In this document: positions 7,099-13,641 of the stretch, piece after piece | How the letters are laid out: every line of letters starts with the position of its first letter | Numbering within the stretch: position 1 is the first letter of the stretch | Assembly (NCBI GenBank): GCA_030631505.1 | Contig: DAOVKX010000008.1 | Location: 1-21,876 of the forward strand | Origin: Candidatus Nanohaloarchaea archaeon | Lineage (GTDB): Archaea; EX4484-52; DAOVKX01 | Direction of reading: 5' to 3' | DNA: 21,876 nucleotides | Notes under the pieces: generated by a model | What the model saw: only the letters and a program-made list of their open reading frames with translations | Database searches by the model: none | What the model was told of the DNA's origin: nothing | Position numbers and translations under genes: made by a program

Positions 7099-7476
7099 TT
7101 TACCCCTCCTTTGAATCTTAAGAGTTAAACATACTGATTGATAGAGTTTATATGCTTTGCTCCGATAAAGATATATACGTCTTCACTTGGGTGTGGTGCA
7201 CTACAGGTCGTCTATATGTTTCTTAAAATCCTGAAACATTTGCATGACTGCGGTATATTTGAAAATCTTTCGGATTTTCAACATCAGTTTATGGGTGGGG
7301 TTTCAGGTTCTGAGTTCGCAAATCAGGGGTTTTAAGAGAGCGCTGGTTTTCTGCAACTTTGAATCAAAGTTCAAACACTTCGAACAATAACAGGATAACC
7401 CCCGATAAAACTACATCAGGCAGTTATCAAGAACAGTAATTGAAAAGAGCATGTAGGGTTTGTATCATGTCGGCAG
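7099..7476. other. Gene-poor stretch with three hairpins
   Basis: Apart from the promoter of the 22-codon ORF at the left edge, I see no convincing gene. There are inverted repeats at 7216-7239 (ATGTTTC / GAAACAT, 10-nt loop), 7259-7281 (TTGAAAATC / GATTTTCAA, 5-nt loop) and 7355-7371 (AACTTTGA / TCAAAGTT, 1-nt centre). A 39-codon frame on the plus strand (ATG at 7216, stop at 7335) overlaps two of them and has only a weak GGT before it. The stretch could specify a structured RNA or be a decayed gene. No tRNA-like fold was found. Confidence 0.4.
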
Positions 7477-7629
7477 TTAATCAATACTTATGCCTGCGAG
7501 AGCCAGCGACATTACGCCTATACTCAAGATTACTCCAAGAGTCTCATGCCTTTCTCCACTCATAGCTGACACAGCACCTGCAAGACCCATAGCTAAAGCA
7601 ATCAGGAATAAAACAAAACTTGTTTTCAT
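7477..7629 (-). CDS. 50-residue secreted or membrane peptide
   Basis: ATG at 7629, TAA at 7477-7479. The N-terminus MKTSFVLFLIALAMGLAGAV followed by SAM looks like a signal peptide with an Ala-x-Ala-type end (VSA), then a charged turn (SGERHE) and a second hydrophobic stretch TLGVILSIGVMSLALAGISI to the end. So it is either a two-helix hairpin or a cleaved peptide with one helix. A TATA box at 7652-7660 lies 23-31 nt before the ATG and there is no Shine-Dalgarno, as for a leaderless mRNA. It stands alone between the hairpin-rich stretch and the end of the DUF2070 gene. Family unknown. Confidence 0.6.
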   Translation of the reverse strand: MKTSFVLFLIALAMGLAGAVSAMSGERHETLGVILSIGVMSLALAGISID

Positions 7630-7650
7630 ACATTAATTTACTTGCTTGGA

Positions 7651-7661
7651 GTATATATTTG
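7651..7661 (-). promoter_or_regulatory. TATA box for the 50-residue peptide gene
   Basis: TATATATTT at 7652-7660, read on the minus strand as AAATATATA, lies 23-31 nt from the ATG at 7629. This is the leaderless spacing. Confidence 0.5.
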
Positions 7662-7709
7662 TTGCACTTATGCTCAGGTGCTTGCAGGTACGGTACAGAA
7701 CCTTGTATA

Positions 7710-9386
7710 TCACAGGAGTCCCCATAATAAAACACCTATAATCAGGTACAGCGCTCCCAGCAAGACAGGTGTCAGGTGTATTAGTATCGTTGCTGTATTT
7801 TTCAAAGCCATAAATGTATTCCCCATTACACCCACATTTTCCAGCCATGATTCTGAGTAGCCAAGAGAAGCGCTTTTTAGATTATTCAGGGAGTCTTCTA
7901 TGATTGCTTCAATCTCATTTTTGTCGTATTCTTTTTCAGACAGGATGTCCCTTACATTCTCAGAGTGCGTGTCTGTAGTCAATACGATTATATTATCAAA
8001 ATTGTGTTTTTTTGCAATGCTTTTTATTAATTCCTTATTGTGTTTTTCTATGCCATCCTCATCAAGGACAAAATAAAGGTTTTTCTGCCTACCGGACTGC
8101 ACGACAAAAGAAAACATTTTATTGTTTTTATTAATGGATGTTCCGATCTTTAAAGAATGCTCAGGTTCTTTTTTCAGTCTTGCCATTAAGTTTTCTATAA
8201 GGTGTTCTATTGTTTCCATATCCTTTTCCCCGAATTGAAGGTCCTTCGGTGACTTTAAAGGTTTGTTGTTGTGCGCATCTGCAAAAACAATTTTCTCTTT
8301 GAATTTGTTCCGTATGTAATAAAAAATTGACACATCATAGTGATTTATGTGGGCAGCATCTATTACAAAAAGGAAAACATCGCCTATTTTCTGGCCGTAA
8401 ATCATTATGCTCCCTGCTGACTCTTTCAGAACTCCCGTTGCTTTTCCCGCATACTTCTCCGGCATTTTTAAGCCCCTTTTGATTTTGTCAACTACACCGA
8501 TGCTTAATGTATCAATTTCATGCGAAGACGGAACATGCAGAAAGAAGCCGCTGTCAAATCTTTTGTTGACATATGAGATTAATCTGGACGTCAGAAGCCC
8601 GCCGCCAAAACCCCGCATTGGGCCGGGATGCAGCCATGGGATAACCAGCACTGTATGTTTATCGCCTGACTTTATCCATAAAGACTGTAAAAGTGCCTTT
8701 ATCCTGATGCCGAGTCCTGAAATGTAGAAATTTTCATCGCCCATCCCCCTGACAAATTTAGATAACGTTTCAACTAATGTGACTCCCTCGATATTTCCCC
8801 CGAACAGGTATTCCAAAAAATATATTACCGCTAATGTCCCTCCTATTACAGCCCCCAGGATAATCAGGTTTTCATACAAGAGCCCCCTGCCAAGATTGAT
8901 GTGATTATAAAAAAGCTTATAGAGAATAAAGACAACCATTAATGGATAACTAAGCGAAAAGACGCTTGATTTCACATTTAATTTTTTTCCATAAAAGACC
9001 ACGAATACAAGAAAATCAATACCATAAATCAATAAAAGCCACCACCACATAAGGTTCAGTATATGTGCTGTCGTTGTCAGAAGATAAAGCGAGATTACGC
9101 CTAAAAAAAGCAGAGTCTCATTCAACAAAGCCAGCGCATACCAGTTCTTTCTCATATCCTTAAACAGTATTGTTGCCAGTGCGCCAAATACAAGAGATGG
9201 AAGAATATAAAGCAATATAGCCACACTAAAACCCACTTTTATGGAAAAAAGAAAAGTGGTGTGTTTGTATACAGGTATGTATGTCAGGGAGGCATATATA
9301 AAACCCATCAGCCAGATTAGTCCCATGGTTTTCTTTCTTGAAGGTGTTGTAAAGAACAATTTAGCAAATTTTTTTAGTTTCTCCAT
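7710..9386 (-). CDS. DUF2070-family archaeal membrane protein
   Basis: A 558-residue protein. Residues about 20-195 contain six or seven hydrophobic segments. A large soluble domain spans about 200-520, and two closely spaced hydrophobic segments close the protein (about 520-555). The soluble domain has conserved-looking His/Asp motifs: WLHPGPMRGFGGG at 251-263, HVPSSHEID at 284-292, DAAHINHYD at 343-351 and FADAHNN at 368-374. These suggest a metal-binding or hydrolase-like site. Membrane part plus HPGP and DAHN agree with the archaeal family DUF2070 as I know it; the biochemical role of that family is not established. GGGT lies a few bases before the ATG. It is on the same strand as the ferredoxin gene upstream but 116 nt away, so it may have its own promoter. 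Confidence 0.75.
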   Translation of the reverse strand: MEKLKKFAKLFFTTPSRKKTMGLIWLMGFIYASLTYIPVYKHTTFLFSIKVGFSVAILLYILPSLVFGALATILFKDMRKNWYALALLNETLLFLGVISLYLLTTTAHILNLMWWWLLLIYGIDFLVFVVFYGKKLNVKSSVFSLSYPLMVVFILYKLFYNHINLGRGLLYENLIILGAVIGGTLAVIYFLEYLFGGNIEGVTLVETLSKFVRGMGDENFYISGLGIRIKALLQSLWIKSGDKHTVLVIPWLHPGPMRGFGGGLLTSRLISYVNKRFDSGFFLHVPSSHEIDTLSIGVVDKIKRGLKMPEKYAGKATGVLKESAGSIMIYGQKIGDVFLFVIDAAHINHYDVSIFYYIRNKFKEKIVFADAHNNKPLKSPKDLQFGEKDMETIEHLIENLMARLKKEPEHSLKIGTSINKNNKMFSFVVQSGRQKNLYFVLDEDGIEKHNKELIKSIAKKHNFDNIIVLTTDTHSENVRDILSEKEYDKNEIEAIIEDSLNNLKSASLGYSESWLENVGVMGNTFMALKNTATILIHLTPVLLGALYLIIGVLLWGLL

Positions 9387-9502
9387 AAAAATTACCCTGT
9401 TAATTATCTCTGGCGCGCCATGAAGACTTCAGTTCACAGATAAGCATAAAACTTAAGACTGCGCAGGTATTTCATGAACCACAGAGCAATATTAACAAGT
9501 AC

Positions 9503-9688
9503 TTACTTATCTTTTTTGTTTAAACTGATTGCGCCCATAGGGCAGAATTTTACACACACGCTGCAGTTAACGCATTTTTCAGGGTCGCATTCTACTCTGG
9601 TTTCTTTCAGGTCCAGTGCATTGGATGGGCAGACGGAAACGCACCCGCCGCAATAAATGCACTTGCTCCTATCAATTTTCACACTCAT
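9503..9688 (-). CDS. Two-cluster [4Fe-4S] ferredoxin
   Basis: A 61-residue protein with two classic CxxCxxCxxxCP motifs: C10, C13, C16, C20 and C39, C42, C45, C49. It should hold two [4Fe-4S] clusters and act as a soluble one-electron carrier in the cytosol, for example with oxidoreductases of the 2-oxoacid type. A ninth cysteine, C34, lies between the motifs in a short linker (VECDPEKC), as seen in some ferredoxins. GGTGG lies about 6 nt before the ATG, and the AspRS stop is only 8 nt upstream, so it is translated from the same mRNA. A link between electron transfer and the other operon genes is not apparent. Length and motif spacing are standard, so confidence in the family is high. Confidence 0.93.
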   Translation of the reverse strand: MSVKIDRSKCIYCGGCVSVCPSNALDLKETRVECDPEKCVNCSVCVKFCPMGAISLNKKDK

Positions 9689-9696
9689 TTTTCCAC

Positions 9697-10995
9697 CTAT
9701 GGCTTCAGTCTGTCAGGGTCTCTCGGAAGTAAAACCGCTTCCTTTACATTTTTCAGGCCCAGAATTTTCATTGTCAGTCTTTCAATACCCATGCCAAGGC
9801 CGCCATGCGGAGGCATGCCATACTTATAAAACACTAAATCATAAAATAATTTGGGATCCAAGTCCTTTAGTTTTATGTTCTTTACCCGCTCTTTATACCT
9901 GTGTTCTCTTTGCCCTCCGCTTGTCAGTTCAAGACCATTGTACAAAAGGTCAAAAGAATGTGAAGAGTCTTTGCCCTTTCTCATCAGGTAAAACGGTTTT
10001 TTCCTGAAAGGGAACTCTTTCACAACAACAAATGTTGTGCCATATTTCCCAAGGCAGTATTCAGAGAGCGCTTTTTCACCATCTGGCGTCAAATCATCTT
10101 TGTCAACTTTTACATTAAGTTTTTTAAGAATCTCATTGGCTTCATTGAAAGTGTATCTCGGAATCTTTTTGGGAACCTTTAATTCCGCGTTATGCATCTT
10201 GAGAATGTCTTTGCATTCTTTGTCTGCGTTTAAATTCTTGAACAAATAGATTATCATTTTCTCCTGCATGTCAAGTACATCATCAACTGATTCGGAAATC
10301 ATCTCAAAATCAAACGAAGTGAATTCGCACAGGTGCCTTGTCGTATGGTGCGGCTCTGCCCTGTAGACAAAACCAATGTCGTAAACCAGGTCAATTCCTG
10401 ATGCCAGAACTGCCTCTTTGTACAATTGCGGGCTCTGCGCAAGAAACGCTTCTTTGTTGAAATACAGAACAGGAAAATAATCTGTTCCTCCTTCGGTTGC
10501 AGAGCTTGTCAGTCTTGACGTAAAAATTCTGACAAACCGGTTTTCCTGCATGAAATCATTTAAGTATTTCACAATTTTGTTCTGGAATTTAAATATTGCC
10601 AGATTGGCAGGCCGCCTCATATCAAGAAACCGGTAATCCAGCCGCGTGTCAAAATTAGACTCAGCTTTTCCTGCTATTTCCAAGGGCAGAGGCGTTTCTG
10701 CTTCTGAAATTACCTCTATGTCTGACGGCAGAACTTCAAGCCCCGAGGGCGCGCTTTTATTTTCAACAACTGCGCCATTAACAGACACAAGCCACTCCTT
10801 GCCCAGCTTTTTAATTGTGTTGTACACTGCAGGTTTTGTTCTGTCCTTTTTGGCAGTCACCTGGATAAAACCTTCTCTGTCCCTTAAAATCAGAAAAATC
10901 AGTTTGCCAAGGTCTCTTTTTTCATGGACAAATCCTGCCAGCTTCACTTTTTTATCCGGCTTTACTTCATTTGAATATGCGTCTCTGATCATCAT
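9697..10995 (-). CDS. aspS: Archaeal-type aspartyl-tRNA synthetase, probably non-discriminating (Asp/Asn)
   Basis: A 432-residue class IIb synthetase that charges tRNA with aspartate. The OB-fold anticodon domain is at about 15-100 and the catalytic core at 115-432: SSATEGGTDYFP at about 164-175, QSPQLYKE at 187-194, motif 2 YRAEPHHTTRH at 211-221, SGGQREHR and PPHGG, and motif 3 GMGIERL near the end. The ATG at 10995 is chosen over upstream ones because archaeal AspRS starts here and GGGGAA precedes it; the frame is open further back into the membrane-protein gene. At the two positions that separate enzyme types, aligned from memory to Thermococcus (Trp26, Lys85), this protein has His24 and Pro83, the non-discriminating pair. 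The normally invariant motif 1 Pro is replaced (FTSRL instead of HTPK-like). Confidence 0.95.
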   Translation of the reverse strand: MMIRDAYSNEVKPDKKVKLAGFVHEKRDLGKLIFLILRDREGFIQVTAKKDRTKPAVYNTIKKLGKEWLVSVNGAVVENKSAPSGLEVLPSDIEVISEAETPLPLEIAGKAESNFDTRLDYRFLDMRRPANLAIFKFQNKIVKYLNDFMQENRFVRIFTSRLTSSATEGGTDYFPVLYFNKEAFLAQSPQLYKEAVLASGIDLVYDIGFVYRAEPHHTTRHLCEFTSFDFEMISESVDDVLDMQEKMIIYLFKNLNADKECKDILKMHNAELKVPKKIPRYTFNEANEILKKLNVKVDKDDLTPDGEKALSEYCLGKYGTTFVVVKEFPFRKKPFYLMRKGKDSSHSFDLLYNGLELTSGGQREHRYKERVKNIKLKDLDPKLFYDLVFYKYGMPPHGGLGMGIERLTMKILGLKNVKEAVLLPRDPDRLKP

Positions 10996-11005
10996 TCTTC
11001 CCCAT

Positions 11006-11248
11006 TCAGACTGCATTATGGATGATAACCCATGTGGCGAACCACATAGCCAGATAAGGCCATGCCCCATTCCCGAACCACCATGAAAATGTTTTCTTGT
11101 GGATTACCCGGTCTGTGATTTCACCAAGGCCAATCAGCAAAACGATACCAAGAACAAGCATTTGCCTGACTCCTATCTTCGGGCTAAGTACACCCACAAG
11201 CAGACCCATGAACGAATATAGCAGAACCATTTTTGTCTCTGTTTCCAT
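11006..11248 (-). CDS. Small three-helix membrane protein between rnhB and aspS
   Basis: An 80-residue membrane protein with hydrophobic segments at about 8-24, 28-46 and 61-78 and a short basic loop (DRVIHKKTFSWWFGNG) before the last one. AAGGTG stands 7 nt before its ATG and overlaps the end of rnhB. Its stop lies 10 nt before the aspS start, so it is an operon member. Aromatic residues around the third helix (SWWFGNGAWPYLAMWF) are striking. I do not recognise the family. Its position between RNase HII and AspRS says little about its role. Confidence 0.75.
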   Translation of the reverse strand: METETKMVLLYSFMGLLVGVLSPKIGVRQMLVLGIVLLIGLGEITDRVIHKKTFSWWFGNGAWPYLAMWFATWVIIHNAV

Positions 11249-11250
11249 AC

Positions 11251-11913
11251 TTATACACCTTCAGTATTATCATAACTTAACAAACTTCTTTGTTTTTTAC
11301 CCTTAATTAATCTTTGCACAGTAATCCATGAATGTCTCACAAAATCCGGAAACTCGCCATGTGCTTCCATGTATTTTTCAAGGAAATTCTTTGTGTGTGG
11401 GTCAGCAGGATAACCGCTCCCGATTTCCAGGCCTGTTTTTTCTTCAATTTCTTTTATCGCCCTATCTCTTTCAACCTTTGCGATTATTGAAGCTGCTGAT
11501 ACAATAGGGTATTTCACATCTGCTTTATGTTCTGATATCAATTTTATGTTTTTTCTGTGTAATTTCTGCACCAGAGCCAGATTGAATTTATTGCCGTTTT
11601 CCGGCAAATCTATGTAAACTTCTTTTGCATCTGTTTCATTAATAATCTTTGCAAAGGCATTCAGCTCAATTTTATTGAGCGTCATGACCTGCATCAACTC
11701 ATCGATTCTTTTGGCAGATATTTTAACCAGTTCAATTTTTGCAATTTTTTTTATTTCCCCAGCCAAAAACTCCCGTCGTTTTGGAGACAGCAGTTTGGAG
11801 TCCTTTACATTTAACGCCTTTAGCTTGTCCAGATCCTCCGGCTTGATTTGAGCCCCAACCATAACCATAGGCCCGACAACAGGACCGCGCCCAGCTTCGT
11901 CTATTCCCAACAT
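11251..11913 (-). CDS. rnhB: Ribonuclease HII
   Basis: A 220-residue enzyme that cuts the RNA strand of RNA-DNA hybrids and removes ribonucleotides built into DNA. The catalytic acids are in place: Asp5 and Glu6 in GIDEAGRGP, Asp102 in VYIDLPENG and Asp132 in HKADVKYPIVSAASIIAKVERD; KDSKLLSPKRR at 38-47 and GSGYPADPHT at 166-174 are also typical. The ATG at 11913 is used because the family begins MxGIDEAGRG; the frame is open for 42 more codons upstream, but those have no family match and cover the promoter. A TATA box 20-30 nt before this ATG implies a leaderless mRNA. It heads the operon with the membrane protein, aspS and the ferredoxin. Confidence 0.96.
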   Translation of the reverse strand: MLGIDEAGRGPVVGPMVMVGAQIKPEDLDKLKALNVKDSKLLSPKRREFLAGEIKKIAKIELVKISAKRIDELMQVMTLNKIELNAFAKIINETDAKEVYIDLPENGNKFNLALVQKLHRKNIKLISEHKADVKYPIVSAASIIAKVERDRAIKEIEEKTGLEIGSGYPADPHTKNFLEKYMEAHGEFPDFVRHSWITVQRLIKGKKQRSLLSYDNTEGV

Positions 11914-11930
11914 AATATTGCTATTTAACA

Positions 11931-11945
11931 GTATATTTATAAAAA
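11931..11945 (-). promoter_or_regulatory. TATA box of the rnhB-aspS-ferredoxin operon
   Basis: TTTTTATAAATATAC on the minus strand is centred about 25 nt before the rnhB ATG. There is no ribosome site between, consistent with leaderless initiation and with the chosen start. Confidence 0.65.
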
Positions 11946-11949
11946 TATC

Positions 11950-11981
11950 ACTATGTCCTGCGTGTATATAGCAGACATAGT
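11950..11981 (-). terminator. Hairpin between the 12400 gene and rnhB
   Basis: ACTATGTCCTGC at 11950-11961 pairs with GCAGACATAGT at 11971-11981 with one bulged base and a 9-nt loop. On the minus strand GATATTTTTATAAATA follows, so it can end the transcript of the gene at 11996-12400. It also sits directly upstream of the rnhB TATA box and might bind a regulator. Confidence 0.5.
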
Positions 11982-11995
11982 ATTGCCTGCCTGCG

Positions 11996-12400
11996 CTACA
12001 ACTCATGAGAATATTTTTCCAAATCCTCTTCAAATTCAACTTCGTCTTTTGAAATTTCTTTGATTTCTTTGTTTTGGATTATTTTGAAATATCTTATAGG
12101 TTTGTTCATCTGTTTTGTGAGTTTTATTTCTGCAAGAACTCCATCGCTTATCGATCCGAAGACCCATAACTCATCAGATTTTTTGACTAAAGTGTTATTT
12201 GCGTTTCTGACCGTATCTCTTTCCAGAGTGTCGAGCATAAAGTATTTAAAAATCATGAATGGATTAAGCGGAACGCAATTTTGTTCCAGAACAAATTTTG
12301 AAATATGCTCCTTAAAATAAGCCAAGTATTTGGACATTGCAGTATAAACTAAGTTTTTGTCTTTATTTAATTCTAAAGACTTATGTTGAAATTCTGTCAT
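11996..12400 (-). CDS. Conserved-looking cytosolic protein, unrecognised (possible nucleotide/nucleoside-binding fold)
   Basis: A 134-residue protein with start at 12400 (MTEFQHKSLELNK). The frame is open 18 codons further, but a TTTAAAA box 18-28 nt before 12400 marks a leaderless start here. No signal peptide or membrane helix. The middle has NCVPLNPFMIFKYF at about 41-54, RDTVRNANNTLVKKSDELWV at about 61-80, then FGSISDGVLAEIKLTKQMNK and PIRYF. The run of an alpha/beta core with a 'DELWVFG..SDGV..EI..A' pattern resembles nucleoside 2-deoxyribosyltransferase-like proteins, in which one subunit recognises a base or sugar. I am not sure of this and cannot point to a catalytic residue set. The last 25 residues are acidic (DEVEFEEDLEKYSHEL). 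Confidence 0.7.
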   Translation of the reverse strand: MTEFQHKSLELNKDKNLVYTAMSKYLAYFKEHISKFVLEQNCVPLNPFMIFKYFMLDTLERDTVRNANNTLVKKSDELWVFGSISDGVLAEIKLTKQMNKPIRYFKIIQNKEIKEISKDEVEFEEDLEKYSHEL

Positions 12401-12415
12401 AAAAATCAATAGATT

Positions 12416-12458
12416 GCTTTTTTTAAATCGTGATTTGTGCCGAAAAGTGCACAATCAC
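12416..12458 (-). promoter_or_regulatory. TATA-like box and adjoining inverted repeat before the 134-residue gene
   Basis: On the minus strand CGATTTAAAAAAAGC at 12430-12416 lies about 18-28 nt before the ATG at 12400. Immediately upstream GTGATTGTGC (12458-12449) pairs with GCACAAATCAC (12440-12430) with one bulge and an 8-nt loop. The repeat could be an operator or could end the transcript of the deacetylase-like gene that stops at 12490. Confidence 0.5.
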
Positions 12459-12489
12459 CAAATATAATTATGTATGTAACCTTTAAGTA

Positions 12490-13335
12490 TTATTCAGATA
12501 AACCTTGGATGTAATTACTTATAAGAATTGGCAAATCATCTGAGTATCCACCTTCTAAAACAGAAAATACGGGTTTCTCTAAACTGGCTACCGTTTCCCC
12601 TATTTCAGAATAGTCCTCTTTTTTTAAATATACCTGACTTAATAAGTCACCGGCATAAGTATCAAAACCAGCCGAAACAGCAATAAGGTCCGGATTTATT
12701 TTCTTAATTTTTTTCATGACCTTGTCAAATTTTCTCATATAGTCTTCTCTAGACGAGTTTGTTATAAGATAATTTATGCAATGTTCGCCTATAGAATAAG
12801 TTCCTGTGTGAGGATAAAACGGGGAAAAATGCAGGGATAAGTAACAAACATTTTCGTCACTGCAAAATATGTCCTGGGTTCCGTTGCCATGATGAATATC
12901 AAAATCAATTATAGCAATCTTGTTGTATTCTTCTTTTGCCTTCTCGACAGCTATTGCAATATTGTTGAAGTAACAAAATCCGCCAAAAAAATCCCTGCCC
13001 GCGTGATGTCCGGGAGGCCTTGTTAGCACAAAACACGTATCATCCAAATGGTTTAACACTTCCAGAGCAGCACCCGCAGATAATTTAGCATATTCGAACA
13101 TTTTACCGTTTTTGTTAGGACTATCTGAACTTCCTTCACCGGATTTTATTCTGTCAATCAAAGACTGCGAATGTACCAAAAGCAAATCTTTTTCAGATGC
13201 TTGTTCCGGCTCTATGAACTTGCAACCTTTTTCTTTTAAAAATTCTGCTGTTTTTGTAACTCTCACTGGCACTTCAGGATGAGAGAAACCATGCCCGTAT
13301 TCAGAGCATTTTGGATTGTAAATTATTACTGCCAT
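12490..13335 (-). CDS. Histone-deacetylase-family (arginase/deacetylase fold) zinc amidohydrolase
   Basis: A 281-residue single-domain enzyme of the HDAC/AcuC/polyamine amidohydrolase superfamily. It has RPPGHHAGRDFFGGFCYFNN at 106-125 with the catalytic His pair H110/H111. Zinc ligands are D146 and H148 in IIDFDIHHGNGTQD, and D225 in SAGFDTYAGD. The catalytic Tyr is likely Y264 in LEGGYSDD. All are present, so it should remove acetyl groups from lysines, polyamines or small molecules. Which of these cannot be read from sequence; the compact size and absence of insert loops are closer to archaeal and bacterial members than to eukaryotic class I enzymes. An AT-rich TATA-type region lies 20-30 nt before the ATG and no ribosome site is seen, so the mRNA is probably leaderless. 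It is divergent from the helicase gene. Confidence 0.93.
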   Translation of the reverse strand: MAVIIYNPKCSEYGHGFSHPEVPVRVTKTAEFLKEKGCKFIEPEQASEKDLLLVHSQSLIDRIKSGEGSSDSPNKNGKMFEYAKLSAGAALEVLNHLDDTCFVLTRPPGHHAGRDFFGGFCYFNNIAIAVEKAKEEYNKIAIIDFDIHHGNGTQDIFCSDENVCYLSLHFSPFYPHTGTYSIGEHCINYLITNSSREDYMRKFDKVMKKIKKINPDLIAVSAGFDTYAGDLLSQVYLKKEDYSEIGETVASLEKPVFSVLEGGYSDDLPILISNYIQGLSE

Positions 13336-13641
13336 AAGAATAAATTAAAAATAAATATTAAAAATCTTTATGTGCTATCAATTTACAATTATAGTTAACG
13401 TCGTATAAATGGACAAATTCAACCAAAAACCAAGAGAGGTTAACTATCCGAGAAAATCTATAGATTTTCTGGATCCTAAAAATCTACGATTTTTAAGGAT
13501 ATGGCAAAGGCATTAGTCCAAAAGTTATGTCTTTGACTATACATTAACAAATAGACAAATGAGAGTGGCAACAGCGCTTAACAACCACTTACGGCACCAG
13601 ACACAGGTTAATTATTTTAAACTAACTCACAAATCATACTA
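13336..13641. other. Divergent intergenic region with clustered inverted repeats
   Basis: The 306-nt spacer holds the promoter of the deacetylase-like gene (minus, AT-rich at 13345-13366) and of the helicase gene (plus, TTATTTTAA at 13612-13620, 22-30 nt before the ATG). Between lie four repeats: ATAGTTAAC 13391-13399 with GTTAACTAT 13439-13447; AGAAAATC 13451-13458 with GATTTTCT 13463-13470; ATCCTAAAAATC 13473-13484 with GATTTTTAAGGAT 13488-13500 (one bulge); and TAGTCCAAA 13514-13522 with TTTGACTA 13532-13539 (one bulge). A 35-codon frame on the plus strand (13409-13516, starting MDKFNQKPREVNYPRK) covers much of it. A structured RNA, a short gene or a regulatory array are all possible. Confidence 0.5.
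13612..13620 (+). promoter_or_regulatory. TATA box of the XPD-like helicase gene
   Basis: TTATTTTAA lies 22-30 nt before the ATG at 13642, with no Shine-Dalgarno between, as in leaderless archaeal mRNAs. Confidence 0.55.

Noticed and set aside
7099..7476. A tRNA, C/D-box RNA or other known RNA in the gene-free stretch
   Set aside because: No T-loop GGTTC-type sequence with matching acceptor stem was found, and the CTGA/TGATG-like words do not have box spacing.
9657..10007. A 116-codon plus-strand frame opposite the AspRS C-terminus
   Set aside because: Antisense of conserved class II motif 3; composition is not protein-like.
9697..10995. Asparaginyl-tRNA synthetase as the identity of the class IIb synthetase
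   Set aside because: QSPQLYKE, RAEPHHTTRH and SGGQREHR are AspRS patterns; AsnRS has different residues at these sites.
11914..12039. N-terminal extension of RNase HII by 42 codons
   Set aside because: The family starts at MLGIDEAG; the extension has no family match and covers the TATA box and hairpin.
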